Shown here: positions 29,276 to 40,479 of the stretch, piece by piece | Numbering within the stretch: position 1 is the first letter of the stretch | Layout of the letters: each line of letters opens with the position of its first letter | DNA from: Succinivibrionaceae bacterium | GTDB taxonomy: Bacteria > Pseudomonadota > Gammaproteobacteria > Enterobacterales > Succinivibrionaceae | Assembly (NCBI GenBank): GCA_016284235.1 | Contig: JAEEOK010000091.1 | Location: 1 to 64,000, forward strand | Length of the DNA: 64,000 nucleotides | Direction of reading: 5' to 3' | Notes under the pieces: generated by a model | What the model was told of the DNA's origin: nothing | The model's input: the letters and a program-made list of their open reading frames with translations, nothing else | The model's database searches: none | Translations under genes and position numbers: made by a program

Positions 29276-30346
29276 TCACTTGGAAACACCTGATGAACTC
29301 TCTTTCACATCTTCCGCCGCGATTTCATCATGGAATGCCTTCATTTCACTGACAAAACTCTCCAAAAACTCATCAAAACCATCAGGCGGAATACTCCCTT
29401 TAACTGAATACTCTCTTCTGTCACTAAAATAAATGTGAATTGAAATATATCCGGAATTACTGTTTTTACTGTCATTTACCGAATATCCGTTCCAGCGTTC
29501 GGCATGATAACGGGACATAATGTCGAGAAAACGTTTAAACGGCAAAGCTGCCGGGGAAATATCTCTTTTGAAATTTACAAATTCTGAGTTCTTTTCAAAA
29601 TATTTTCCTTCAGGATCTTTAATTTCCACAAGCCAGCGGGGAAAATTTCCGGAAATCAGTTCAAGTCTGAACGATGTTTTTCCTAAGAAATCACCTGTAA
29701 CGGAGAAATTTAGAAACAGACACTCCGCATCATTGAAATTCACCATTTCATAACGGCTGTAGTCCTTGTGCTCACTGAACAGATCAGCCACCTGCTTCAG
29801 CATATTTTCAAAACCTGCAGGCTGGGAATTATAACCGTCAACCTTAACTGTACTTCCGTCAGAAAATTCCATAAAAAGCCGATAGCTGGTACCGGCATCG
29901 CTCACTCCCCTCATTGCCAGGCGTTTGCTGAAGCCGTTCCATTTTACTGCACCGTTTTCTTCGATTATCTGTTCCAGTTTTTCAAGAACTTTCAGATCCT
30001 CAATTTTTACCAGACTTGCCTTTTCACAATCAAGGACACGATCACCGTAGGCATTAGGGACTGACTCTCTTGGAATTTCAGGTATTTCCCTTATTACAAA
30101 ATCATCCAGAAACCTCGGATCCCTGTCTGATATTTTAAAAAAGATTCCCTTATCAGTGGTGGTAACCATATAGTACGGCTCCATAGCCATCCCCTGGCGT
30201 GTTATCAGAAAATTTACCAGATGAGAATTTTCAGGTATTTTGACACTGCTATCATGATTATTATCCAGACTTATTGCATTACCGCCTGAAATCAATGCAA
30301 ACGACACAGCGGCAAACCTCAGCAGCAGAGAAAGACATTTAGACAT
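29276..30346 (-). CDS. Hypothetical secreted protein
   Basis: Signal-like MSKCLSLLLRFAAVSFALISGGNAIS; no recognised family. Confidence 0.7.
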   Translation of the reverse strand: MSKCLSLLLRFAAVSFALISGGNAISLDNNHDSSVKIPENSHLVNFLITRQGMAMEPYYMVTTTDKGIFFKISDRDPRFLDDFVIREIPEIPRESVPNAYGDRVLDCEKASLVKIEDLKVLEKLEQIIEENGAVKWNGFSKRLAMRGVSDAGTSYRLFMEFSDGSTVKVDGYNSQPAGFENMLKQVADLFSEHKDYSRYEMVNFNDAECLFLNFSVTGDFLGKTSFRLELISGNFPRWLVEIKDPEGKYFEKNSEFVNFKRDISPAALPFKRFLDIMSRYHAERWNGYSVNDSKNSNSGYISIHIYFSDRREYSVKGSIPPDGFDEFLESFVSEMKAFHDEIAAEDVKESSSGVSK

Positions 30347-30459
30347 AGCATTAACCATCAACAAAAAAAATCCAATGCAGCTTTCACATTGGACAAAATT
30401 AAAAAACAAATCACCACAACCGGCAGACTCAAAAAATCAGACCGGAATAACCCGAACTG

Positions 30460-31128
30460 TCAGCAGCCGTCGGTAACAAGTTCGTATATAGGGGTTCCCC
30501 CGGTATAAGCCTCTGCGGAAGTATACTTCAGATAGCAATTGCCGTTATATCCATAGCCCCTCGGTATAAACCGTTCCCCATCCCACTGATTACCGCTTAT
30601 ATTTTTTTTATCTCTGCACTGGCAGAAATCATGACCCTCACAGATCTTTCCCCTGACATCACTGTTGGTGCATTCCGTGTTGGAACCTCCTTTAATAGTT
30701 CTGTTAGGAACAATAATCATCTGCTGTGTTGCTTTGTTCTTTATCGACTTAGTCTCCTTGCCCCGTATATCAGCATCAACAGCAAATGCAACACAGTTAC
30801 GATCAAGATAAGCGAGTTTGAAATAGAGCCACACACCGCCGACTTCAACGCAGTTGTTCACCGAACAGTCCTCCTGCCATGAGCCGCCATTACCATGCTC
30901 AGTGTACTTCGTATTTATGCCCTTGAATATTGCCTTCGCATACACCATGTTGTTGGTGGATTTAAAACCGCCCTGAAGAGTTTTCAAGGATACAATAACG
31001 GCATCAGTCTTCAAATCAAGAAACTTAGGAGCTGCTGAAACAGCAAGAACCCCCAGGATAACAATAGTAACCACCAGTTCAACCAAGGTAAATCCTTTAG
31101 ACTTCACTGACCAATTACATCCTATCAT
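30460..31128 (-). CDS. Type IV prepilin, MshA-like (paralog 1)
   Basis: KGFTLVELVVTIVILGVLAVSAAPKFLDLKTDAVIVSLKTLQGGFKSTNNMVYAKA. Confidence 0.88.
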   Translation of the reverse strand: MIGCNWSVKSKGFTLVELVVTIVILGVLAVSAAPKFLDLKTDAVIVSLKTLQGGFKSTNNMVYAKAIFKGINTKYTEHGNGGSWQEDCSVNNCVEVGGVWLYFKLAYLDRNCVAFAVDADIRGKETKSIKNKATQQMIIVPNRTIKGGSNTECTNSDVRGKICEGHDFCQCRDKKNISGNQWDGERFIPRGYGYNGNCYLKYTSAEAYTGGTPIYELVTDGC

Positions 31129-31357
31129 GTCAAAACATCCACCAATCTCATTTATGCGTGATGCAGTAATTTTAACAAAAACAGCGTCAGTCGACACTCC
31201 CTCAATCTAAAGTTTGATTGGATTCCAGCTTCAACTACCGCGGTTATTGTCACATGAAACTCCCATCATACTTTCTTATCGGCAGATACATTAATTGCTT
31301 AACCGGCAATTTTCATAAGACCCATTCTCTCAATACAGTTCCTCACCATGGTGAACG

Positions 31358-32917
31358 TTATTTTTTCTGTTCTGCAAGTTTTTTAACCGTAAACTGCAGC
31401 AGACGGCTGTACTCATCATTTTCCAGAGACACACTGTCTTTTGCATTATCAAGCCATAAATACGCTGATTCAAAATCTTCCTTTCCTATATAGTATCTGA
31501 TCAGTTCCATGCAGGCATCATTAACACAGCCATTCTCTGCTGCAGCCTGCAGATATCCGACACCGTTAAGTTCATCGGCAAAACCGAACTCTCCCCTGAT
31601 TAAAGCCTTGCCCAGTTCAAATGAGGCATCCGCATTTCCCTCACCGGCACTCGCTGATAGCGCTTCATACGCGGCTTTGAGATCCTTTTCCCCGGCGTAC
31701 CCTTTAAGATAGATCATTCCAAGCCAGTACATTCCGCTGCTGTTTCCCTCCCTCGCAAGCTGCTCTGCAAAACTTAACGCCAGAACAGGATTCGGCTTTA
31801 CATACCTTGCCCCGCTTATAAGAAAGGGGATACACCTCAGTTTACCATCTGAGTTTCCGTGATTTGCTGCCGTCAGATACCACCGCATCATTTCTCCGGG
31901 ATTCTGTTTACTGTAAAGATCACCGATAGCTATCATTGCATCAGTGTTCCCTTGTGCCGCAGCCTTGTGATACCACTTGGCAGCGTAATCTATATTGCTG
32001 TTAACCGAGTACTGAAATATGCGGCCGAGGGCATACTGGGCTCTGGGTTCGCCCAGTTTTGCTGCTTTTGTATAGTACTCTCTTGCTTTATCTTCATTCT
32101 GATCGGTACCCTGTCCGTATTCATACATTTGTGCCAGATAGTACATGCCGATTGGGCTTTGCTGCTGGGCTGCCTTGCTAATCCACTCGAATGCAAGATT
32201 GTAATCAATAGGAACGTCAAGTCCGGTTGAATAAGCTCTCCCCAAGGAAAGCTGGGCTCCAATCACATTGTTTCTTGCCGCTGTCTTGTAGTAATCCATG
32301 GCAAGAGGAACATTCTTCTGAACTCCCCATCCATTGATGTAAAGCAACGCAAGATTTGTCAATCCTTCAAAATTATGATGCTCAATACCGGAAATTCTGC
32401 ACCAGGTGAATGCACGTTCATAATCCGGTTCTATATTCGTTCCAAAAAGATATATGGAACAAAGTCTGAATGCGGCATCAACACTTCCGCGCGAGTTTTT
32501 ATTCGTGGCCAGTTTAGACAGCCAGTAGATAGCATTTTTCATGTCTATTTTCTGCTTAACACCGCCGCCGGTCAGATAATATTCCGCAAGCTCCGACTGT
32601 GCTGAAGCAAGACCGCTTTCCCCGGCTTTTTTCAGCCAACCGATTCCTTCCTCAAGATTGGCTTTGGCGCCGATTGAATTTAGCTGCATATATCCAATAA
32701 AATACCACACAAGAGGATTATCGCTCCTGGCAGCCTTCAAACAAGTGGAAAAGGTTCCTGTTCTGTCTACATCCGATCTATTTTCTGCAACTATGGCAGT
32801 AGCGTTTTCTATGCATTTTTTTTCATTCAGCTCATCTTTTGTCTCGGCTGCGCAAATATCGCACAGACAAAGAAAAGCTAAAAGACATATAATCAAAACT
32901 TGTTGATTTCTTTTCAT
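31358..32917 (-). CDS. Secreted Sel1 repeat protein
   Basis: Signal peptide MKRNQQVLIICLLAFLCLCDICAAE, then many Sel1 repeats. Confidence 0.9.
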   Translation of the reverse strand: MKRNQQVLIICLLAFLCLCDICAAETKDELNEKKCIENATAIVAENRSDVDRTGTFSTCLKAARSDNPLVWYFIGYMQLNSIGAKANLEEGIGWLKKAGESGLASAQSELAEYYLTGGGVKQKIDMKNAIYWLSKLATNKNSRGSVDAAFRLCSIYLFGTNIEPDYERAFTWCRISGIEHHNFEGLTNLALLYINGWGVQKNVPLAMDYYKTAARNNVIGAQLSLGRAYSTGLDVPIDYNLAFEWISKAAQQQSPIGMYYLAQMYEYGQGTDQNEDKAREYYTKAAKLGEPRAQYALGRIFQYSVNSNIDYAAKWYHKAAAQGNTDAMIAIGDLYSKQNPGEMMRWYLTAANHGNSDGKLRCIPFLISGARYVKPNPVLALSFAEQLAREGNSSGMYWLGMIYLKGYAGEKDLKAAYEALSASAGEGNADASFELGKALIRGEFGFADELNGVGYLQAAAENGCVNDACMELIRYYIGKEDFESAYLWLDNAKDSVSLENDEYSRLLQFTVKKLAEQKK

Positions 32918-33225
32918 CGGACTGAACTGAACCTGAAACAATTAAACAGCGAAACAGAAACCTGGGAATTTATAACTTTACGCCGGCTGGCGATCAAAAC
33001 TCCTTACATTATAAAACTTAAGCAGTCATGCGGATCATCGGAACATCAAATTATCAGCAAAGGGCTCAATCCTGATTCAAAAAAAACGTAATGCGGATGC
33101 ATACCTTGAAGAAACTCTTGTTTTAGCTCCAAATTCATCACATACGCAAAAATAGGAACCAAAGGTAATAATTTTGCGAGAAAAAATAAAACGGATGCTG
33201 ATAAAATTAGATAAAGAGGAAACTT

Positions 33226-35354
33226 ATGAATCTTTATATCTGCGAAAAACCCAGTCAGGGAAGAGATCTGGCAAGAATTATTGGCTGTACGTCTAAAGGA
33301 AACGGCTGCATGTCCGGCGGTGAAAATACAGTAACATGGTGCGTAGGCCATTTATTGGAGCTAAAGGAGCCTTCCGAATATGATCCGCGGTACAAAAAAT
33401 GGAATCTTGACGATTTGCCTATAGTACCGGACAAATTCGCCTATAACGTTAAGAAAACCGCGTCAGATCAATATAAGATAATCAGAGATCTGGTTAAAAA
33501 AGCCTCCGCAGTATATATAGCAACTGACTACGACCGTGAAGGTGAAGCTATTGCAAGATCTCTTCTTGAAAGATTCAGATATACAGGACAGATAAAAAGA
33601 GTATGCCTTACCGCACTGGATGATGTAAGCATAAGACGGGCGCTCGGTTCTATAAAAAACGGCAGCGAAACAGAGCCGCTCTATCAATCCGCACTCGGCC
33701 GATCCAGAGCAGACTGGCTGGTCGGCATGAATCTTAGCAGACTGTTCTCTATCCTGGGACGCCAGATGGGGTTCAGCGAGCCGATTCAGATAGGAAGAGT
33801 CATAACCCCGACAGTAACACTTGTTGTTAACAGGGATCTAGAAATCGAAAACTTTGTGCCTGTTCCGTACTACGAATTATGGATAACAGCCTGTACAGAA
33901 AAAGGAAACTTTAAAGCCAAATGGCAGACTCCAGACGAATATGCAGATGAATCAGGAAGATGCCTAAATTATGAAAAAACTTTAGAAACAGCTGACAGAA
34001 TCAATAATCAAACGGGTACAGTCACAAAGGCAGAAACCAAAAGACAAAAAGAAGCTCCGCCACTGCCGTTTGATCTGACATCTCTGCAGCAGTATGCATC
34101 AAAGCACTGGGGATATACAGCTCAGAAGACTCTCAGCATAGCACAAAGTCTTTACGAAGTTCACAAGCTACTACCTACCCGCGCACCGATTCCCGTTATC
34201 TTCCGGAAAGCCAGCTGGCTGACGTCCCTGCAGTTTTAAATGCCGTCAGTTCATCAGATCCTTCAATGCAGCCGTTTCTTGAGGGACTATCCGTCAGAAA
34301 CCGGAAACCAAGATGCTTCTGTACGGCAAAGGTTGAAGCCCACCACGCCATAATACCAACCACCAAAGCCGTCAGTCTGGCAAATCTGTCCAGGGAGGAG
34401 CAGAACATCTACAGAGCAGTTGTCTGCTTTTATGTGATTCAGTTTCTTGACGATGCTGTCTATGATAAAACCGTTATAGAACTGTCTGTCTGCGGCGAGA
34501 AATTTACAGCAGGCGGAAGAACTGCAATAGACATAGGATACAAAAAACTACTCATTGCTTTTAACCTGCTTAAAGACGACGGAGACAAAGGCGGCAGTGA
34601 TCAAAAGGACGAACTTCAGCAGAGTCTGCCACCAGTAAAGGAAGGTGAAAAAGCACAGGCAGCAAATCCTGAAATCAGCAATAAAATGACTTCTCCCCCA
34701 GCTCATTTCACAGAAGCAACTCTGCTGGCGGCTATGGAGCACATAGCAAAATACGTCACCGAAGAAAAATTCAAAAAAATACTGAAGGAAACCGCGGGAA
34801 TAGGTACACCGGCAACACGGGCCGCAATCCTTGAATCAGCAATTAATCATAAATATCTCACGAGAAAAGGAAAAAACATTCTTTCAACCGACAAGGCCAA
34901 AACAGTGATACCGTCTCTGCCCGGAGGTATAAAATCAGCCGGTCTTACGGCGGCATGGGAGCAGGAACTGGATAAAATTGCACACAGCCAGTCAGATCTC
35001 AATGAATTCATACTCAACATTGAAAAATGGATAAGAAGCATCATACAGAAATATGTTCAGGATGGTGTTTTTAAACTGAACGGTTATTCAAAAATTCCGG
35101 AGCCGACTTCAGTGCAGCCGGTATCATGCAATATGAGCAAACCGGTACGCAGCGCTTCTGAAAACCTGTCCAGTGATGTACCCAAGTGCCCTAAATGCCA
35201 AAGAGCTATGGTTCGAAGAAAATCGTCAAAAACAGGCAATGAATTCTGGGGATGTTCAGGTTTTCCTAAATGCCGTGAAATCATAAACATAGCATCAGAT
35301 GAATCCGCAGGAAACAGAGCGGTAGAGAAAAGGTCAAAAAGACCGTCGAAATGA
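33226..35354 (+). pseudogene. topB: DNA topoisomerase III, split by a single frameshift near 34160-34170
   Basis: ORF1 (MNLYICEKPSQGRDLARIIG...IATDYDREGEAIARSLL) loses frame at HKL. The +2 frame continues TTYPRTDSRYLPESQLADVPAVLNAV...VEAHHAIIPTTKAV and ends in a zinc ribbon CPKCQRAMVRRKSSKTGNEFWGCSGFPKC. Confidence 0.9.
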
Positions 35355-35514
35355 CAGAAAAAACTGTAAACGCTTCCAGTCATCAGCTTTTTAAAAATCA
35401 GAGTTCATGTCAATACTGTTTCTGCAGCAGTATCCGCCGCAGCAGAACAGTCGAAATGTTCACCGCCGGAGCGCTTCATGACTCCTGAAAGTCTCTTTTC
35501 CGGAGGGAGTTATC

Positions 35515-35745
35515 TTCACACTCTATGCACCACATGAAACAGATCTTTACATACTCCTCTGCCTATAGGCTTGGGATTCCTGCCAGTTCCCGCAGCAAGC
35601 TTCGGCGGCTTTCTCTGCTGACCGACAATACGGTTCACTTCACACGTTCCGCGGCTATTTGCCGTAACTGAGAAAACCGAAGTCTATCTCTGTTAAAGGA
35701 AAATTATGCCTTATATCCCCTGCGGCGCACACAGGATCCGAAACA
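35515..35745. repeat. IS200/IS605-like end remnant (family E/F)
   Basis: Shares an exact 30-nt block (CTGCTGACCGACAATACGGTTCACTTCACA, 35615-35644) and flanking similarity with 41876-42125. Confidence 0.55.
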
Positions 35746-35951
35746 AATCAAAAACGGGGGAATCAATTATTTTGCAGCAGAGCATCGGTTGTAAAAGTCA
35801 CGTGCTTAAGCAGGACATCAAACTTCCTTCACGTTTTTATACAGAAGATACTTTTCTGCGGCATAGACTTTAATATAATGATCACGATGCAGGAATAGGG
35901 CATCATGATACATAATCATCAGATCTCATAAATTTTTGAAATTAACTGAAC

Positions 35952-36644
35952 ATGAGCAATATAGCTATTATACCTGCCCGCGGAGGCTCAAAAAGAATTC
36001 CTCACAAAAATATAAAATTGTTTCTCGGCAAGCCTATGATTAGTTATGCCATAGAAGCAGCAAAGGAATCTGGTATTTTTGAACATATCATAGTATCAAC
36101 AGATGATCAGAAAATAGCAGATACAGCCAAGTCGTTCGGAGCGGAAATATACAGACTGCGCCCGAAGGAGCTGGCTGACGACTTTACGGGAACATTCCAG
36201 GTAATCAGTAGCGAAACAATCTTTCTTAACAGTATCGGAATAAAAAGTGACTACGTATGCACTATCTACGCAACTGTACCGCTAATCAAATCGGAAGATA
36301 TCAAATCATGCTTTGAACAAATGAAATCAAGCGGAATGGAGCATGCATACACAATGTGCAGTTATCCTTTCCCGATATGGAGAAGCTGCTACATAAAAGA
36401 TCAGCATCCGACACCGATCTGGCCGGAAAACATGCCAAAACGCAGTCAGGATCTGCCTGAAGCCTTTCACGACGCAGGGCAGTTCTACTGGGATAATCAT
36501 GAATCTGTAATAACAGGAAAACAGGACTCGGACGGACAAAAAACTCTGGCCTATGTACTATCACGCAAATGCGTAATAGATATCGATACAGTTGAGGACT
36601 GGGAAACAGCTGAGGTTATGTACAAAGTTTTAAATCATGTCTAA
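35952..36644 (+). CDS. pseF: Pseudaminic acid cytidylyltransferase
   Basis: IAIIPARGGSKRIPHKNIKLFLGKPMISYAIEAAKESGIFEHIIVSTDD; followed by an 8-bp overlap with pseG. Confidence 0.92.
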   Translation: MSNIAIIPARGGSKRIPHKNIKLFLGKPMISYAIEAAKESGIFEHIIVSTDDQKIADTAKSFGAEIYRLRPKELADDFTGTFQVISSETIFLNSIGIKSDYVCTIYATVPLIKSEDIKSCFEQMKSSGMEHAYTMCSYPFPIWRSCYIKDQHPTPIWPENMPKRSQDLPEAFHDAGQFYWDNHESVITGKQDSDGQKTLAYVLSRKCVIDIDTVEDWETAEVMYKVLNHV

Positions 36645-37632
36645 GATATTTTTTATTCTCAGAGCTGACAGTCATATCGGTTCTGGTCACCTGATGAGAT
36701 GCAGCAGACTTGCCGCTCTTTTCAAACACGATGATATTACTTTTGTAACTCCTGCTCTCTCAGAAATACTTGGAAATACAATATCTGATTTCAGCAGGAT
36801 AGAAATAGCAGACTGGAATGAAGCTGTACAATCAGTTTCAGAATTAAAGCCGGATCTGGTAGTCGTCGACTGCTATGAACTTGACAGAGATTTTGAAACC
36901 CTGTGTATTCCTGCATGCAGAAAACTTGCAGTGATTGATGATTTACATAACAGAGTTCATAACTGCCACATTCTGATAGACGGGAACATAACATCCAGAC
37001 CCGAAGATTACAAAAACCTGGTACCTGAGACCTGCAAACTTCTGGTTGGTCAGCAGTACAACATGACGGACAAAAGATTTCTGAATTACAGAAAGAATCA
37101 TATCAGAGACTGTTTTGCAACCGGGCTGATCTGTTTCGGAGGAGCCGATCCTGTTCATGCGACTCTGAAGACAGTTAAAACCATAGCCCAATCCGAATAT
37201 CTCAAAAAAATGCACTATACTGTTATAACCGGTGCCGCCAATCCAGATTACGATAAAATCAAATTTTTTCTAGATAATTCGGAAATCAGACACAGTCTCC
37301 TACGCCACAGCACAGAAATCCCAAAACTTATGAATGAACATGATTTTGCCATCGGTGCATGCGGTGTGATGGGCAATGAAAGGCTCTGCATCGGGATCCC
37401 GTCGGTTAATGTATTAATAGCTGATAATCAGAAATCCATGATTGAGCTGTCACAGAAATACAACATTGGCAGACTTCTCAGCCATGACAATCTGAATAAT
37501 AAAAAACTGCTTGAAGAAGCAGTAGCCTACGCACAGCAGCATGGCGATGAAATCAGAAGAAACGGGCAGAAACTGATTGACGGAAAAGGTAACGAAAGGA
37601 TCACGGTCGAACTTAAAAATATGCTTGAGTAA
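36637..37632 (+). CDS. pseG: UDP-2,4-diacetamido-2,4,6-trideoxy-beta-L-altropyranose hydrolase
   Basis: FILRADSHIGSGHLMRCSRLAALF ... VVDCYELDRDFE ... AVIDDLHNRVHNCHILIDGN. Confidence 0.9.
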   Translation: MSKIFFILRADSHIGSGHLMRCSRLAALFKHDDITFVTPALSEILGNTISDFSRIEIADWNEAVQSVSELKPDLVVVDCYELDRDFETLCIPACRKLAVIDDLHNRVHNCHILIDGNITSRPEDYKNLVPETCKLLVGQQYNMTDKRFLNYRKNHIRDCFATGLICFGGADPVHATLKTVKTIAQSEYLKKMHYTVITGAANPDYDKIKFFLDNSEIRHSLLRHSTEIPKLMNEHDFAIGACGVMGNERLCIGIPSVNVLIADNQKSMIELSQKYNIGRLLSHDNLNNKKLLEEAVAYAQQHGDEIRRNGQKLIDGKGNERITVELKNMLE

Positions 37633-37752
37633 TGCAAAAAAAATGCAGACAGAAATCTGACAACTTCAATCTGCACTAGGCTGTACACAATATTTTTTCA
37701 ACAATGAATTCAAAGAATTCAGCACCACTAATCTTTCACACTGTACTCGCAC

Positions 37753-38046
37753 TCACTTGCCGGACAGGTCCTTGTCGTTCTTAAAATGATCTGTCTCAAC
37801 AGACTTCTTCTCACCTGCAGCGCAGACACCGTCAAGAGCATCATCGGAAAGTTCACGAATACCATTGCCGATCTCATCCCTGGTCTTAACCAGCTTATTC
37901 CAGACATCAGACCAGAATCCCTTCTTGGTTTCTGCAGCTTCATCCTTTATAGATGAAAAATCAGGGCAAGGCGGAGCTTTAACATTACAAAAGGCTTTTC
38001 TGACCAGTAAATCAATTTCATCTAATTCAATATCATTCTTTTTCAT
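37753..38046 (-). CDS. Small hypothetical protein downstream of the sigma factor
   Basis: MKKNDIELDEIDLLVRKAFCNVKAPPCPDFSSIKDEA; adjacent and co-oriented with the sigma factor. Confidence 0.6.
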   Translation of the reverse strand: MKKNDIELDEIDLLVRKAFCNVKAPPCPDFSSIKDEAAETKKGFWSDVWNKLVKTRDEIGNGIRELSDDALDGVCAAGEKKSVETDHFKNDKDLSGK

Positions 38047-38114
38047 AGTAATCAACCTCACGTTCTTTACTAGGATAACGTGAAAAACAGGAACAGGTTA
38101 CAAAAAAAATAAAA

Positions 38115-38627
38115 TTATAAGTTTTCCTTAAGGTAGGCAAGAGAAACTTTCAGTTTTTCCTTTGCCCTGTGAATTCTGACTTTAACTAGCGACTCAGAAA
38201 TATTAAGAGAAGCACTTATATCCTTAATGGACATCTGACCGAGATTGAACATGGTATAACAAACCCTAAGATCCTCTGGAAGTTCACCCAGGGCCTTTAC
38301 TATACAGTTTCTTATATACTGCTCATCCTGATCAGAATCAAGATTATCCTCAACAGTCGGAACAGTTGAATCTTCATACTCATCAACCAATACTTCTCGT
38401 TTATTCTTACGAAATGCATCAATACGAAGATTCTTTGCTATACGAAAAACAAGTCCGGAAACACTGTCCTCTTCAGTCAGCTGATCCCGCATTTTCCACA
38501 GTCTTACAAAGGTTTCCTGCACAATATCCGAAGCCTGATCATATCCGCACCCGTTCGCCAGCAAAAAGCTGGTAAGTTTAGGGGCTATATCTTCGTAATA
38601 TGAAGTCATTTCCTTTTGTGTAATCAT
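38115..38627 (-). CDS. ECF-type RNA polymerase sigma factor
   Basis: Region 2 ASDIVQETFVRLWKMRDQLTEEDSVSGLVFRIAKNLRIDAFRKNKRE and region 4 ELPEDLRVCYTMFNLGQMSIKDISASLNISESLVKVRIHRAKEKLK. Confidence 0.92.
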   Translation of the reverse strand: MITQKEMTSYYEDIAPKLTSFLLANGCGYDQASDIVQETFVRLWKMRDQLTEEDSVSGLVFRIAKNLRIDAFRKNKREVLVDEYEDSTVPTVEDNLDSDQDEQYIRNCIVKALGELPEDLRVCYTMFNLGQMSIKDISASLNISESLVKVRIHRAKEKLKVSLAYLKENL

Positions 38628-38718
38628 TTAGCAAACCCTGTAAAATTAAACACGCGAGACTGCGCAGTACAATTTTTGAAATTTGAACCTACGCTCTTAA
38701 TATCTTATCAGATCCGGC

Positions 38719-38800
38719 ATTGACACTCCACACGACTAAAGTCGCGGAATTACAGCTTCACAGATAGCTGCACGGCTGATTCTTAACATGCGGATCCTTA
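38719..38800. repeat. IS200/IS605-like end remnant (family A-D)
   Basis: CTCCACACGACTAAAGTCGC core shared with 42179 and similar to 42820. Confidence 0.5.
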
Positions 38801-38957
38801 TCTCCGCACTTTGATTATATTTTTCCGTACCGGTGCGCTTTGTATTCAAAAGTATCGAAGAACTTCGACCACGAAACACTGATATGTGAAAACCTTTCTG
38901 CAAAATTTAAAGCGCCATGAAAATTCGATGGCGCTTTCAGGACATAAACAGAAAAAA

Positions 38958-40238
38958 CTACTTTGTGGTTCTGGTTTCTGTAAACGTCCTCACAAATGCA
39001 TCACTGCTCTCCTGAGGTTCAAGTTCGCCGGCATAACCTTGAGCTATCGTCTGCTCTGCTACATTATTGTTTCCCGATACAATTATGGCATGTACAATAC
39101 CGCAAATCACAGCACAGGCTATAAAAGCTATAGAAAAGTCACTTAATGCACTGGTCTGAGCTTCATTAAGAATAAAGTGATATACTCCGCCGCCTATTGC
39201 TGTTAAAAGAATAGTAAAGAGACCCCAGCTGATACCTACCTTGGTGTAATCAACCGGCACGCTTCCTACAAACTTACCAGTCTGACCGTTCATGGCAAAA
39301 ACATAAGATTTGTTATTCCAGGATGTTTCCTGTATCCAGACTGGGAACAACGCGTACTTGATCACATTATTAGAGTAGGTATACCGAGCCTGCTTAACTT
39401 CTTTATGCTCATAATCTCTTAAAGTACTGAACACTGTATCAACTACAGAATTTTCCATACGTTTTCTGACGCGGCCAGTATTATCCTCCGCTCCCACATC
39501 ATAAAGCAAAGCACCGTAACCGGAAAGATAGGCTGAATTATAATTCTGTGCTTCATCGAGATTAAACGGCTCAAGAGAATCCATAAGCGCGTCATCCATA
39601 TCCTTGGAACCGTCAGCAGGAACATTTTCAAAGTCCATCTGAACATGACGATAGAGTTCATAAACATCATGCTTTATTTTTTCAACGTTGCCTGCACGGC
39701 TGCGGGTTACAATTTCACCGGATATCGTAAGTTCGGCATCAGTCTTACAACTGTAGAGCCAGAACGGGACGTATGTAGGTTTAATCGAATCGACATGAGC
39801 AGATGACTTAAAATCTGAAGGAACAAAATGACACTTGTTAACAAAATTAACATAAGTATTTTTGACATCCTTCTTATCAAGTTTAAACGGTATCATAAGA
39901 TCCGGAACCATCTGATCCTTAATTTTATCTGTTAGCACTATCGGTGCATCACAGAACGGACATTTTGTTGATGCAGATGTAAAACTCGGAGTAATTTCAC
40001 CGCCGCAGGAATTACAAACGTACTTGGCAGCGGCTCCAGCCTCAGCCTCAGGATCCTCAAGTCTTTGAGCACCGGCCTTTATATCAACATTATTTGCGGC
40101 CTTCTGATCTGCCATATTCTGATATTCGTCAAGTGCCATTTCTGTATCACAGAAAGGACACTTAAGATTCTGCGATTTGGCGTTAAATTCCATTGTTCCG
40201 CCACAGGACGGACACTTGTAACGATCGGTCTCACTCAT
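38958..40238 (-). CDS. TFIIB-type zinc-ribbon membrane protein
   Basis: Two zinc ribbons (YKCPSCGGTMEFNAKSQNLKCPFCDTE; YVCNSCGGEITPSFTSASTKCPFCDAP) and C-terminal TM segments. Confidence 0.85.
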   Translation of the reverse strand: MSETDRYKCPSCGGTMEFNAKSQNLKCPFCDTEMALDEYQNMADQKAANNVDIKAGAQRLEDPEAEAGAAAKYVCNSCGGEITPSFTSASTKCPFCDAPIVLTDKIKDQMVPDLMIPFKLDKKDVKNTYVNFVNKCHFVPSDFKSSAHVDSIKPTYVPFWLYSCKTDAELTISGEIVTRSRAGNVEKIKHDVYELYRHVQMDFENVPADGSKDMDDALMDSLEPFNLDEAQNYNSAYLSGYGALLYDVGAEDNTGRVRKRMENSVVDTVFSTLRDYEHKEVKQARYTYSNNVIKYALFPVWIQETSWNNKSYVFAMNGQTGKFVGSVPVDYTKVGISWGLFTILLTAIGGGVYHFILNEAQTSALSDFSIAFIACAVICGIVHAIIVSGNNNVAEQTIAQGYAGELEPQESSDAFVRTFTETRTTK

Positions 40239-40479
40239 TTTACTTATATTCCTTTTAAAAGACTTGTAGATCAATTTATGGATACTTCACTCTTGTATGA
40301 CAAACGAAGCGGGCGACTGAAATTATAAGCTTATATCTGTATCAGAGAGCCTCACCGAAAAATCTTCCGGCATCCAATAAACAGGCAAAAACAATACCCC
40401 ATATCAACAAGATCCCTTCAAAGCAGCAGCCAAGAAAGGATCTCTAATCAATAACATTTAATTGTTCAGCACAAAACAA

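Noticed and set aside
34150-34180. Programmed -1/+1 frameshifting in topB
   Set aside because: No clear slippery heptamer or downstream pseudoknot; kept only as a remote alternative.
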